Shown: one piece after another, positions 35,849 through 46,532 of the stretch
Position numbering within the stretch: position 1 is the first letter of the stretch
How the letters are laid out: every line of letters begins with the position of its first letter
Origin: Diplonema papillatum
Lineage: Eukaryota > Euglenozoa > Diplonemea > Diplonemida > Diplonemidae
Direction of reading: 5' to 3'
DNA length: 64,000 nucleotides
Assembly: GCA_030068145.1 (NCBI GenBank)
Contig: JAPJBO010000032.1
Coordinates: 434,001 to 498,000 of the forward strand
Made by a program: the position numbers and the translations under genes
Notes under the pieces: model-generated
What the model saw: only the letters and a program-made list of their open reading frames with translations
Databases searched by the model: none
Told to the model about the DNA's origin: nothing

Positions 35849-35945
35849 CTCGAAAAAGTGGTTTTCTGGCACTCGTAGTTTTCCGGTGTGCCACGAATGG
35901 TCATAGTGCCAGAACTGCGTGCCAGAAAACCACTTTTCTCTCGAG
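35849..35945. mobile_element. 97-bp hairpin/MITE with 24-bp arms
   Basis: Arms 'aaagtggttttctggcac' (left) and 'gtgccagaaaaccacttt' (right), flanked by CTCGA and TCGAG. Non-coding. Confidence 0.65.
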
Positions 35946-35979
35946 AATAAATAGCTATTTCTCAAAAGGCGATATAAGA

Positions 35980-36075
35980 CGCGGAGGCCTCATTTTTGCC
36001 ACTCACCCCAGGCCTCATTATCCCACTCTGAGGCTCGTTATCCCATTCTGAGGGATCATTATCCCACCTGTGGTA
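35980..36075 (+). repeat. About 24-bp tandem repeat, 4 copies
   Basis: Degenerate units 'aggcctcattatcccactctg'-like; no coding frame. Confidence 0.7.
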
Positions 36076-36147
36076 TTTTCAGTTCAGACTGAAGAATGTG
36101 CAGATGATGCCTAACAGAGACCGTTGCATTCTCTGCAATGTTGCAAT

Positions 36148-36195
36148 GTAGTTCACGGGGTTGGCCCATGGGGCTTGACCGGCCCCGTGAACTAC
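36148..36195. repeat. 13-bp perfect inverted repeat
   Basis: GTAGTTCACGGGG (36148-36160) and its complement (36183-36195) around a 22-nt centre. Confidence 0.8.
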
Positions 36196-36737
36196 AAGGC
36201 CGGTCTACGACAGGACCCATGGGCATTTGAGGAAGTTGTGGGATTCACACAGCCCTCGAGGCAAACCCGAACACGCAAAAGGCATGCCTCGGTTTCCAGT
36301 CAGCTTTTGAGACATTCTTGAGAGCAGACTTTTGTTTGTATCGAAAGGCTTAGCAACCGTGACCAGTGGAAGAATTGCATTAACTGGGACAGTGTTGCAC
36401 CTCCGTCACCGTCGTTGTTGCACTCGAACGACGAAGTGAGTGCCCAGAGTATATCTCCTGTTGTGCGGGGGCACTCGTGCCAAAATCGAAAAACTCGAGT
36501 GGAATAATGACCCAGTATTCGACTCGAGTTCTTCCGGGCGCCCCGTTGTACATATCGTGACGAATCTTTCGTAACTATGTCCGGCTTGCCTGCAACACAA
36601 AGCGCAAAGAAGCGCAAAGAAGACAAAAAAAGAATGGTGGTTGGTTCTTTCTTGGCAGCGCTTCTTTTTTTCCGAGAGAGATGGTCCCTGCACTCTAACT
36701 CGTCTCTCTCTCTCTCTTTTTCCTTTTTCACCTTCTT

Positions 36738-36828
36738 GGTGCGTTTGGTTCCCCTATTGGGTTACATACTAGTTACTGTCAATTACCTGGCAGTTACTGT
36801 CGAAAAACAGGGGATCAAACGCACCAAC
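36738..36828. mobile_element. About 90-bp MITE with TGGTGCGTTTG ends
   Basis: Left end 'tggtgcgtttggttcccc' and right end 'ggggatcaaacgcacca' are inverted; the centre holds 'actgtcaattacctggcagt'. The same centre recurs near 57.28 kb and 62.17 kb, and the arm near 55.17 kb and 57.33 kb, so this is a dispersed family. Confidence 0.6.
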
Positions 36829-37969
36829 CTTTGTGATGAATCTATAGGTTCTCCGCGCGTGGCGCATAGGTAAGCAACAAATAGCTGAGGTAATCATTCC
36901 CGAACATGCCATGGATACAACCAACCTTGACAACAGCAGCAGTGTGTGTTGAATAGATGGCCCGTAGTTCGAGCCTTACTCAGGCCGGTGCTTGCACAGC
37001 CACAGGCAGTGCAAGCCCTCCCTCAGTGTGCACTCCACCCCACTTGGCCCGTTTTCTCACGGGTGGACTCTGCGACCCTACCATCACTATCACCAACGCC
37101 GCCCACTCATCTTGGGGTTTCACAAGGGCGAACATTCTATCTGTTCTGTTTCGCACCACATCTTCTTTCCTTTCAACCTCAAACCATTTCTGTCTTTCCA
37201 CGCACTGCTTCGTCTTTCCCTCGGACCGTCTTTGTGCTTTCATTGGCTCGATGCCCGCTCCACGCTCGCGTGACAAAATGATACTGGTCCGCCTCTACTC
37301 TATGTTTTCGTCTGGCCTGCTTCTTTGTTCTTTGTTCCTTCAACGGCAGAAAAATATGTAGCATAGGACGGCCTTACAGGCGGGGAGAAGGAATTAGAGC
37401 GTGCTCGAGCCAGTCGCAGCGCCAGAATCTGCGGCGAGGACCGCTCATTTTTCCGCATGTTCTAACTTAGCCTTGTATACCTGTGACAAGTACGTAAGCC
37501 AAGTACATTAACTTGGTCATATGACAAGGATGTACTTGTCAAGAAATTTGCGGGAAAATTTGCTCCCATTCACATCGGGTGGCTGAGAAAAGTGTCATTA
37601 ATGGCTTGATCTTATGTCGCAATGCTGTGCACCGCTTCGGCGATACGATGAGGCTTGTTGCAGCTGCGGGCAGAGCAGCGTGTGCTGGTAACGTTGCTTT
37701 CTAATTGTACAAGAACACTGAGACACTGAGTTTGACAGAGTTTGGACCGGAACTCTGCCCTTTCTTATTTTTCCAACAAAGATCAGCGGGGGACCCTCGC
37801 ATACCGGAGTCTCAAGCGGACCAGCTTCTGAGCGAGATTTCACCACGTATTGCGTTGGCCAAAACTTTGTCTCACATTGCGACCATTATTTACCCCCACC
37901 CTCAGCAGCACAACAGGCCCAAAGCACCCCCTTTGTTCTGGGGGTGCGAGGGGTGTTCTACGGGGCCGT

Positions 37970-38189
37970 ATGTCGGTGTTCCCGTTTGCCGCGGCCGGTG
38001 CGGCAGCGGCTGGAGTGGCAGCTTGCTGCCTCATGAAGGGGAAGCAGCACGAACCGCTGACGGTGGTCCAATACACGGCGACTTCAGACCTTTCGCTGAG
38101 TACAAGCACCATGTCTCAGCCGGAGCAAGCCGTGCAGACGGCGGATCGTTTCACGAAGTACGCATTGGCGGCAGATGCGCGAGGCGAGG
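37970..38189 (+). CDS. Small membrane-anchored protein, possible first exon
   Basis: ATG followed by an Ala/Gly-rich hydrophobic segment (FPFAAAGAAAAGVAACC, residues 4-21) that could be a membrane anchor, then a soluble part (HEPLTVVQYTATSDLS... FTKYALAADARGE). A GTATAC donor occurs at 38190 (phase 1), followed within 25 bp by a repeat element that starts at 38213. The frame runs into the repeat if unspliced. No downstream exon was found, so the gene may be broken by the insertion. Confidence 0.4.
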
Positions 38190-38212
38190 GTATACGCTCT
38201 TTTATTCTTGTT

Positions 38213-39044
38213 CGAGACTGGAGGTCCTATGAACATGCACTGCGAATAACCACTATTCGAGCCAACCCGGCTTTTGTCTATGAAAAAGGGGGGGCCTCAC
38301 AAGTCAAACGGAGACTTCAAAAAACCGACCGCTTACTACAAGAAACAGTCTAAAAAGTGTACTGTCTTTGGACTAGAGAATAGTGCGGAGCGAGCTTTTT
38401 TTTCCCCTGGCAAAATACATAGAGGTGGCAGAGTGAGCGGGCGCCGGCCTTCAGGCCGGTCGGCCCGGGTTCGAACCCCGCCCCTCACACTTTTCCGGTC
38501 GAAGATGGTTTTCGAGGTTTGTTGGGGTTCGGGGTCTAATGCGCCCGGAATTTGCGTTTTTGGCGGAGTTTCTCAGCATCTCGCGGTATTTGGGTCACCC
38601 CGGGAAACGGAGTCGGGGGGGGTCCGGGGGTCTTCCCGGGTATTGGCGCCGAACTTGCCATCACAGGCCAAACTTGCTACACGCCGAACACAGCGCCACC
38701 AGAACCCGAACTTTGCTTCAGAACTTAGCTTCGCCCGAACTCAGTTGCGTCCAAACTCAGCTGCGCCCGAACTCAGCTGCGCCCGAACTTTGCTTCACCA
38801 GAACTTTGCTTCACCAGAACTTAGCCTCGCCCAAACTTTGCATCATCTCGCCAGAACTGAGCAGCGCGCTGAGCAGTGAGCTTCGTGCGAACTTTGCTTC
38901 GCCCGAACTCAGCTGCGCCCGAACTTTGCTTCACCAGAACTTTGCTTCACCAGAACTTTGCTTCGCCCGAATTTTACTGTTTCCCGAACTTTATCTGCTG
39001 CCTCCAGTCTCGCCCCGCGCCGGCCTTTAGCCGAGCGCACGCAC
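38213..39044 (+). mobile_element. Composite tRNA-module repeat element, copy 1 (full length)
   Basis: Order on the + strand: terminal 'cgagactggaggt', a head with 'tattcgagccaacccggc', a tRNA-like module with A box TGGCAGAGTGA (38425-38435) and B box GGTTCGAACCC (38468-38478), a conserved body ('aagatggttttcgaggtttg', 'tctcgcggtatttgg'), an array of about 16-bp units (about 38690-38990, 'cgaactttgcttcgcc'-type), then the inverted end 'cctccagtctcg' and a short tail ending 'gccgagcgcacg'. Five further copies lie in this window. Confidence 0.7.
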
Positions 39045-39330
39045 TCACCATAATTAACATCTCAGAACAGCTGTTCGTTTTATTCGATTCCGTATAGTTC
39101 GTGTCTAATTATCCCTTTCTCCTCGTCGATCAGGAGATTGCAGCTACCACCGTTGCCTCACTACAGGCCCGGTCAGGGGTCCTGATTGAAGAATGACCTG
39201 TTGACAGTTGCACTGGTTGAGAGTGGCCACACATGCGACTCTTTTTGTTGGGCGCTTAACCTGAGAAGGAATAAACAAAACGAAGTTCCTAGCGGCTCTC
39301 TTTTGAGTTTTGTCTGACGACTGTCTGTTA

Positions 39331-40860
39331 AAGGGGGGGGGTCGAATAATAACATTTATTTGACACACGCCTGCTGTCAATTTTTTATTATTATTCGACC
39401 CTGTTATTATTTGACACACGGCAGTCTGGATGCAGTTTAGAGCGAAACGTTGTCGCCTTTCCAGTGTGGGCACACTTTGGTGTGAGGAATCCAGGTTTTC
39501 TGTTGTCCAGCGGTGAATTTGCATAGTGCAACACAACTGTACTTCCTGCTCGAGCTGTGGAACTGCGATTGTGGCACGTTGACCTCTTCCTCAGGATCCT
39601 CTTCGCCTCCAGCTCACGTCAGCCTATGACTGGGCATCTTGTGAAGGCTGTGGTGCTTGGCACGGCGCCGAGCCAGAGCCGTCACATTGGCTGATGTGTT
39701 CGTCAAGGGAGGAGGTAACGACATAGAGGTTGCACCTTGGACAGCAGTTCAGTTCAGAAACGGGAGCGAGTGCTTGCCTATCTGTGGTGTCCACACGTAG
39801 TCTGGCAACTTAGGAGTTTGACATCATTTTTTGCCGAACTCCCCGGGCACCCAAGGGAGTAGCCCAGTTTCTTGAAGCTAACGTGCACATTAATCTTGTC
39901 GAGGGTTTTCGCAGTTGCCTGGGCCACCCACTCCGTCATTCTCACTCTTCGAGTGGCACTGTTCATCTTGGCCATTGCTTTGTCGAAGAAGTACTTAGAT
40001 GAACAGGCATCGTAGTGTTTGAGGACGAAGAATACGTCCAGGTCACAAAACTGGACGTCTTGAGTGCTGCCAGATGGAATGATGATAACGGAAATTCCAC
40101 GGTCGGCATAAGACTGTGCAGCGCAGTCAACTATCAGTAACACATATTCCTTGGCCAGGTATTCTCCGTACTCCAAAATAAAAATTTGCTCGTGGTGACA
40201 CCGCACTTCGTGAATGCTACGTTCACGTCTTTGTCGTAGGCACTGGACTCTGACGGTGCCAGCACCAGAGAAAATCAAGAAGGGGTTCGGTTGTTTCACG
40301 GAAGAGCCGTCTGGTTTGGAAGCCACACCAAAGAGCAGTGCTGCAAAGCGTTTTCAACACGAAGTACACTTCTGTCACGCGTTGCAGCGCGATCGTGAAA
40401 ACACCATTGACAACAGTCAATGATTGGCACTCTTCAAACAAGGAAAGCACTGCTTCAGCACCGGACTCGAGTGGATACTCATGGTAGCTTTCTGCCACAA
40501 CACCGATGGGGCGCAGGCATTTCGCTACGGCATTTGTATTCGTACCCCGGTCATCACACCAAAGGCCTCTTTCGCGGGCAAGCCAGTACTGGTATGTTGC
40601 AAAGGCGATATGGTGCCCTAGCCTTTCTGACGTAGTTGCCGCAGGATGGCCACAAGACGGATTGTACAGCGCAACGTGAGCTCCCTGTGCGTCCTCTGGA
40701 TGTAGCTCGGAACTGAGATGCGCTTGAAGCCACTGTCTCCATCCCATTTTTAATTATTATTCGACACTGTTATTATTCGACACATCATGCCTCCCCAATT
40801 TTTTTTTTATTATTCGACAAATCGAATAATAACACAGTGTTATTATTCGACCACCCCCTT
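39331..40860 (-). mobile_element. pogo-like (Tc1/mariner superfamily) TIR transposon
   Basis: Ends AAGGGGGG... and ...CCCCCTT flanked by TA on both sides (39329-39330, 40861-40862), the target duplication of this superfamily. Inside each end are repeated 'tcgaataataaca' motifs, several nested and inverted on the right side. The interior encodes a broken DDE transposase on the minus strand. Confidence 0.75.
39778..40747 (-). pseudogene. pogo-like DDE transposase, frameshifted
   Basis: Two overlapping minus-strand frames (40747-40223 and 40326-39778) together resemble a DDE_1 transposase: 'FGVASKPDGSSVKQPNPFLI' matches the region before the second Asp; 'VLLIVDCAAQSYAD' carries the second Asp; 'VIIIPSGSTQDVQFCDLDVF' carries the third. 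The change of frame between about 40326 and 40223 and the missing N-terminal DNA-binding part indicate an inactive copy. Confidence 0.7.
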
Positions 40861-41357
40861 TAAGCTGTTGACTGTTTTTGGACCGCGACCTCATGTGATA
40901 CAAGCAACGGGTTCTTTGGACAATGTTGCGACGATGTGTTAGCTCCGCCCCGAGCCCCCGAAAACCGGTGAAAAAAGGCACCGAAACGACACGTCAACGA
41001 CGAAAGCACAACCTCAAAGCCACCTCCTATCACCGGTCAAAATCTGACCCCGGGAATCTCTAATCTCATACCCTGTAGTGCTCACAAATAAAAGATGGAG
41101 CTCGAGCTGAATCCCCCCGGCCGACTGCATTTTTTTCCGCCCGAACGGATTTCCGGTTTTCCGATTTTCATTTTGGGTTTCTCGAAAGTCCAAACGAAGC
41201 TCGTCAGCCCATCCAAGCCGTTTCACTAAAAACTCCTTTGCAGCGTCAGCTCCCCGGAGCCCCCTCACTTCCGAAACCCGTTGAAACTCCGGAAAAAGCG
41301 GTATCACACAAGCAGAATTCTGCAAAAAATGCAAATCTCGGGAACCGAACCTCCGAC

Positions 41358-41552
41358 CCGCCGGCCCACAACACCTCGCACCACTAACCGCTGGACCACA
41401 ACACCTCGCACCACTTGACCGCTGGACCACAACACCTCGCACCACTAACCGCTGGACCACAACACCTCGCACCACTGACCGCTGGACCACAACACCTCGC
41501 ACCACTGACCGCTGGACCACAACCTCGCACCACTGACCGCTGGACCACGCCA
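41358..41552 (+). repeat. 30-bp minisatellite, about 6 copies
   Basis: Unit 'ctggaccacaacacctcgca' plus 'ccactgaccg', with small length changes. It creates repetitive open frames on both strands. Confidence 0.9.
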
Positions 41553-41723
41553 CGCAGACCCGAAAAACGCAAAATCTGTTCACGCACGACTCGAACCCGG
41601 TCCAACCGGCATTCCCCAGAACAACAAGAAAGCCAGAAATTCAGAAATTGGATCCGGGGTAGGGGTGGGGCTTTTGTTAGAGTTAGGTTGTTCGGGTTTG
41701 GCCAGAGTATTACATGCTTGGAA

Positions 41724-42698
41724 ATGGAACGTTTAGCGTTTTACTCATCCCCCAGTGAAAACCTTCTCATGCAAAGGGGATACGCCAATATGCAATCGGA
41801 TGATATTGATCTCGAAAAAAATCGGGGTGAGTCACGCCCAGAGACGGATATTTCGCGTCCTGAGATGCGGGCAATGTGTGATGTGGATGTCGCGGGTGCT
41901 CATGCAATGACGAAGGTGCTCAAATGGCCGCATACTTTAGACGACTGGCGCTTCCTCTACTCCGTCAGTGACTCAGTAGTCTTAGAGCACGACGGTACAA
42001 TCATTGGAACCGGCTCCTGCACCGTTCAGGGAAGCGTAGCAACCATTGGATTGGTCCTTGTCGCCGACGAATATCAGCGATGCGGCCTCGGCCGCAAGCT
42101 GATGGACGCCCTGACACAAAAAGCAAACAATAAGACCCTCCTGCTGATCTCGACTGAAGCCGGCCAGTCTTTATACCGAAGTCTCGGTTACAAAACCGTC
42201 GGCCAACTCGAGCAGTACCAAGCGATAGTTTCTGCGAAAATGCGTGTAGCAGTGCCCGATTTGGAGAATGCTGAAATCCGTTTGATGACAGAATCCGATG
42301 AAGCCGCAATAGCTCGATTGATGGACGATTCGTCTGGAATGTCTCGTAAGCACATTTGCTCAGAAGCTTTGCGAGTAACGGACACGGTGTTTGTCCTCGA
42401 GCGATTGGGTAGTGTGACAGGTGTTTCCATGTGCCGACGTTTTGGCCGTGGCTACGCGGTGGGTCCTGTAATTGCTCAGACGATTGGTGAAGCGAAGTGT
42501 TTGATAGCGGCCCAGTTGCGAGCGCATGAGTCGGAGTTCGTCCGAATTGATGTAACAGTGGAGTCCGACATAGGCGAATTCCTGGTTGAATGCGGCTTGG
42601 CGAAGGTGGATTGTCTAGCCCGCATGGCCAAGGGACCCCTTCCTTTGCCCCGAAGCAGTTTGACACAGTTTGCCTTGCTGATGCAAGCGACCGGTTGA
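41724..42698 (+). CDS. Two-domain GNAT-family N-acetyltransferase, intronless
   Basis: 324 residues from the ATG at 41724; the same frame is open further upstream through the minisatellite, which I exclude. The N-terminal GNAT domain (about 45-180) has the motif-A region IGLVLVADEYQRCGLGRKLM with the Q-R-x-x-G-x-G acetyl-CoA loop at about 117-123, and a final strand 'YRSLGYKTVG'. The C-terminal part (about 195-310) resembles the second acetyltransferase domain found behind GNAT domains in bacterial proteins (GRGYAVGPVIA..., RIDVTVESDIGEFLVECGL, ARMAKGPLP). Proteins of this layout acetylate small amines or protein termini; the substrate is unknown. The lack of introns, unlike most neighbours, and the bacterial-type layout suggest horizontal transfer (inference). 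Codons 1-30 could be a dispensable or targeting extension. Confidence 0.82.
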   Translation: MERLAFYSSPSENLLMQRGYANMQSDDIDLEKNRGESRPETDISRPEMRAMCDVDVAGAHAMTKVLKWPHTLDDWRFLYSVSDSVVLEHDGTIIGTGSCTVQGSVATIGLVLVADEYQRCGLGRKLMDALTQKANNKTLLLISTEAGQSLYRSLGYKTVGQLEQYQAIVSAKMRVAVPDLENAEIRLMTESDEAAIARLMDDSSGMSRKHICSEALRVTDTVFVLERLGSVTGVSMCRRFGRGYAVGPVIAQTIGEAKCLIAAQLRAHESEFVRIDVTVESDIGEFLVECGLAKVDCLARMAKGPLPLPRSSLTQFALLMQATG

Positions 42699-43034
42699 TA
42701 TTTCGTTCCACGAATTGCATCCTGGAATCGTCAGGAGGAAAGCAAACCTCCGCAGAGGTCGCTCTGAAACGCAATGTCCAATACGAACCTATGTGCAGCT
42801 GGTCTCAAGGGGAATGCATGGTCGATATGTATACATCATGCTCGTGTTAGGGTATGTGACTCTCCGAACGAGGCTTGCACATCTCAGGATCTCAGGGTAG
42901 GACGGGGAAAGTGCGAAAGGTGCTAATAACTGACTCAACAAAAACTGCGTCGCTGCAAGCTACAACATTGACAGGGATAGTTAAGGCACCGATCAGGTCC
43001 AGCTCAGCGCATTCATGCCCTGCGTATGGAGAAA

Positions 43035-43282
43035 GTACGTGCGCTCGGCTAAAGGCCGACGCGGGGCGAGACTGGAGGCAGCAGTTAAAGTTCGGGAAAC
43101 AGTAAAGTTCGGACGATGCTAAGTTTGGGTGATGCAAAGTTCGGGCGCAGCTGAGTTCGGGAAGCAAAGTTCGGCGAAGCTAGGTTCTGGTGAAGCAAAG
43201 TTCGGTAAGTTCCAGTGGGGCGAAGCAAAGTTCGGGCGCAGCTGAGCTCGGGCGAAGCAAAGTTCGGGTGCAGCTGAGTTCG
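43035..43282 (-). mobile_element. Composite tRNA-module element, copy 2 (truncated: tail and array only)
   Basis: Starts 'gtacgtgcgctcggc', then 'gcgagactggagg' and about 12 array units, and stops before the conserved body and tRNA-like module. Confidence 0.7.
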
Positions 43283-44031
43283 GCTTTTTTCGGCTGATGA
43301 ACCGGCATGTTTCCTTCGGTTGCACCAAATCTTTTTCTTATTTGACCCCCCCAATTATTCGCCGACGAAGTGGGGCCAAAAAGATTTTTTTTAGTCGTAT
43401 AAGATCGCAGATCTTAGAAGATTAATATATCCGACAAATACCTAACACTCGTTACAGGCCGTCGCTATCCTGAAAACATCGTAACTTCACCCCTCGCACC
43501 CTTGTCCCCCTTTTTTCTGAAGCCGTGTCCTGAGGCGTCACGACGATTGTGACAAACACACCGAATCACTGCCTGACCTTTCTACTTTCGATTTATGCAT
43601 CACCCGCGACGGTGAAGACGAAGCAGTAGGAGGAGGATGTATTATTCGAGACATTGCAATGTGTTCCAAAAATGTAAGCCTGAGCAATGAGCGAACCAAC
43701 ACCAAACTGAGGATCATGTCACTGTCACAGTTTACATGTCCGTGCTTCACATGGAGATCCCTAACTCAAGACATACCAGGCAAAAAAGAAGAAGAACAAC
43801 CTGAAGAGAGGACCCAAACTCGGCCTCAGAGAAGTAGCTTCATATACCCGATGTTAACCCCATACAATGTTATTATTACATCCATAGGGTTAGCGTCAGT
43901 TTCAATTGTGAGGCAAATCCTCACATTTTGAAAAAAGAAATGTAAAGTATGTGGGTGGGATGATGCTACAGTACGGTTACTGCACCTTTGGATCATCGTT
44001 CTAGCAACGTACACCCTCATTATTGGAACCT

Positions 44032-44530
44032 GCTGCACTGGCCCATTAGCTTGGCAAAAGTTTCCGCGCCTGCGGCGCTGGCATTTTTGGCTTGTTTCAT
44101 GTCTTGTTGCCGCGGTTGTCCGCCCTGCTCTCTGTGGTGGGCAGTAGTGACAAACACAAAGAGGAGCACCCTGTCGGGTACATAAAAGTGCACTTGACTC
44201 GCATCAACTTTGCCGCCGTCCCTGTGGACTACAAAGCGGCTATAGCAATTCTTGCTGTTTGGATACCTGCAGCGCTGACCCATTAGCTTGAAAAAATTTC
44301 CGCGCCTGCGGCGCTGGTATTGGCTTGTGTAAAGTTACATGTCGTGTTGCCAAGAAGACCGCAGCTGTCCGCCCTGCTGTCGCAGATAACCGCCAGGCGA
44401 CACTTGCCTTCTTCGCATGGCTTTTTTGCTTCCCGAAGGACAGTCTCTGTGGTGGACAGGAGTGACAACTACAAAGTTGCCACAGTCTCTGTGGACTACA
44501 AAGCGGCTAGCAATTCTTGCTGTGTGGCGC
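44032..44530 (+). repeat. About 250-bp tandem duplication headed by the TTTCCGCGCCTGCGGCGC core
   Basis: Each copy begins 'cccattagcttg' plus an A-run and the 18-bp core (about 44061, 44297), and ends with 'gtggactacaaagcggcta' and 'gcaattcttgctgt'. The copies have diverged by indels. Confidence 0.75.
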
Positions 44531-44726
44531 TACCTTCGATGAGCAAAACCACTTGCACGTGCCGCATTTCGTCCGAACACCCACACGCACCAAGTGCCAC
44601 GAGGACCCTGAAAAGTGCTCTGTACAACATTTGGTAGGATTTTACGGGGCTCAGAGCTCAAGCTACTTCCCTGCTCGGCCTGCTCAAAAAAAAAAGGAGG
44701 TCTTCATTGTCACACACTAACTATTA

Positions 44727-44883
44727 AAGGGGGGGGTCGAATGATAACAGTTATTTGACACACGTCTGGTTGTCTAAAAACACTACGACTATTTGATGCC
44801 TGCTACTGTTCGGCTACCCGGAGCTTTTTTTATTATTCGACAAATTGAATAATAACACAGTGTTATTATTCGACCCCCCCCTT
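44727..44883. mobile_element. 157-bp MITE of the pogo-like family
   Basis: Same AAGGGGGG/CCCCCCTT ends, TA flanks (44725-44726, 44884-44885) and 'tcgaat(a/g)ataaca' subterminal motifs as the 39331-40860 element, without coding DNA; probably mobilised in trans by it. Confidence 0.75.
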
Positions 44884-45434
44884 TACAGCAAGTGAAAAGA
44901 AAATGAAGATTCTTTTATTATCGATTTGTCAACCTCTACAACCGTTCAGGAACACCTTCGGTGTACTCACGTACAAAAGGTTACCCCGCCCACCCACCCG
45001 TGGAACAGTTGGCAACAGAGACAGAATATCCTGATCATCGCTGACACGCCGAGTCACAATCGAACATAATGCTCTTGTTGCGTTAGTGGGGACTCATTTG
45101 CATGCGAACACAACTTCTCTACGCCATTCCTTCTAGTTTGGCTCTATATTTTCCGTGAACGTCTGCAGCTTCCAGTTTCCGGCTAGTAAGAGAAAGCCCA
45201 GATCGAGGTTGAAATCGCTTATTTCCGGCGCGGCGGAAGCCCACCCGATCATCGGTGTCTGTTTGCTTTGGCCTTTACCGTCGAGAGCATGCTTGATATG
45301 AGGTGCCTCTGATGAAGCAGCCTGGCGCCACGCTTATGTGCGGCCACTAGCAGTGTACTGGACATAAAGGGCGCCAGCCCGTTTTCACGGTCACTTGCCG
45401 ACACGTACCCTCATGACAGGAAGGTGGACAAACA

Positions 45435-45640
45435 CACTCGTATGGAACAGCCCTCCGGGGAGAACCACTGTGCGCTCGTATGAATAAACTCTGCGAGGAG
45501 AATAAGCCCACGTACTCGTATGAAATCGCTCTACGAGACGTGTGATAGCAGCTCTGCAAAGAGGAAGAAACCCTGCGAACTCGTATGAAACAGCTCTGCG
45601 AGGAGGACAGACCCGCGAAACCGTAAGAAAAAACCGCTCT
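45435..45640 (+). repeat. About 40-50-bp degenerate tandem repeats in the TIR element
   Basis: Four to five units marked by 'ctcgtatgaaacagctctgc' and 'gaggag', located about 350 bp inside the left end; placed like recombinase- or transposase-binding arrays (inference). Confidence 0.6.
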
Positions 45641-45845
45641 ACGGGGCCCGGGGGACAATTTAAAGCTAGCGCACAACAAGCGTTCCAGCCTCATGGGTAC
45701 CGAAGGGAGGAAGAGGTGTGAAGACGTCGCGGACTTGTATTAGTCATTTAGCGCGCCCTGCGGGGTCGGACCCGCAGAGTATCATTAAGCGGGGGAAGTG
45801 CTAAGGAAAGCAAAGAGAGAACACACTCCACATTCTTAAATTCGA

Positions 45846-46532
45846 ATGGCGGCACAGGCGTTCGACCCGAGCCAGAACAACATTCCGGTACCAGAGCTGA
45901 ATGAAGGACCTCCGGCTGCGCCGCTTGGTTCATGCGTTTTCCCGTCGTGCATGACTGTCCATGCGACCAACACCCTCCTCTGCCACACATGCGGAGGCAA
46001 CACGACGAGGACCTGCATTAGACAAGCTGGGATCGCTCCATGCCCCCACGTTCCTGGAGAACGCGGGATGCCCAGGTTGGGTATGCCCTACTGCGCATGG
46101 GAGATCGAAAACCGGGTCTCTAGGGAACCGACTCCACAAGACGTGCGCGAATGGTTAGACGACGAGGACGAAGGCGACGATGACGAGGACGGCGACGACG
46201 GTGAGCAGCCCGGTGACTCACGCGGGAAGGACGTTGTCCGGGCATTGCATTCCCTCAGGGAGGCGGTCGAAGCGCTGACAAAGGACGGTTTGGAAAAAAG
46301 GCAGACGACAGCCGAGGAGCCCCTGCCGACGGGTTTCTCGGGTTACTGTGTCGCAACATGGGGCGACGCCTTGAACTCGAGGGGAGGTCAAAACCAGATC
46401 CGCACCGCGCTTGGCTGCGTGTTTAAGGAAGCGAGCCTCCCTCCGAACGTCGAGGATGCGCCGGACTGGTGTATTGCCCTCAGTGCGGCGTTCGAGACCC
46501 TTGACCACATTCGCTTTAATCACAGGTGGTAA
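45846..46532 (+). CDS. Zinc-ribbon-like ORF1 of the TIR element
   Basis: 228 residues from an ATG. A Cys cluster near residues 29-50 (C-x4-C-x13-C-x2-C; core LLCHTCGG) suggests a zinc ribbon, with further Cys at about 57 and 66. An Asp/Glu-rich linker follows (about 105-120), then a helical region. The coding sense seems to continue past the stop in the +1 frame (46.53-46.77 kb: LRALHHAVTNLAANSLFRTS), so the present stop may come from a frameshift. Function unknown; a DNA-binding accessory or structural protein of the element is a guess. Confidence 0.55.
   Translation: MAAQAFDPSQNNIPVPELNEGPPAAPLGSCVFPSCMTVHATNTLLCHTCGGNTTRTCIRQAGIAPCPHVPGERGMPRLGMPYCAWEIENRVSREPTPQDVREWLDDEDEGDDDEDGDDGEQPGDSRGKDVVRALHSLREAVEALTKDGLEKRQTTAEEPLPTGFSGYCVATWGDALNSRGGQNQIRTALGCVFKEASLPPNVEDAPDWCIALSAAFETLDHIRFNHRW

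Larger units (their letters stand above)
34613..37969. other. Intergenic spacer with small repeats
   Basis: No gene recognised. It contains the tandem arrays, hairpins and MITE listed next, a (TC)n run near 36.70 kb, and short chance ORFs. Confidence 0.5.
43300..45072. other. Intergenic spacer
   Basis: No gene recognised. Contains the duplicated segment at 44.03-44.53 kb and the MITE at 44.73 kb. Confidence 0.5.

Noticed and set aside
38420..38490. Intact tRNA gene
   Set aside because: A and B boxes are present, but the acceptor stem does not pair properly and the module recurs inside a longer repeat in several copies.
38690..38990. CRISPR-like look of the regular 16-bp array
   Set aside because: Units are contiguous, with no spacers of constant length; it is a tandem repeat inside a eukaryotic element.
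41415..41723. N-terminal extension of the acetyltransferase frame through the minisatellite
   Set aside because: The extension translates the 30-bp repeat into a monotonous peptide; the ATG at 41724 directly precedes protein-like sequence.
39840..44283. Bacterial-type operon or plasmid segment around the acetyltransferase
   Set aside because: Flanks contain eukaryotic MITEs and a pogo-like element; no second bacterial-type gene is present.
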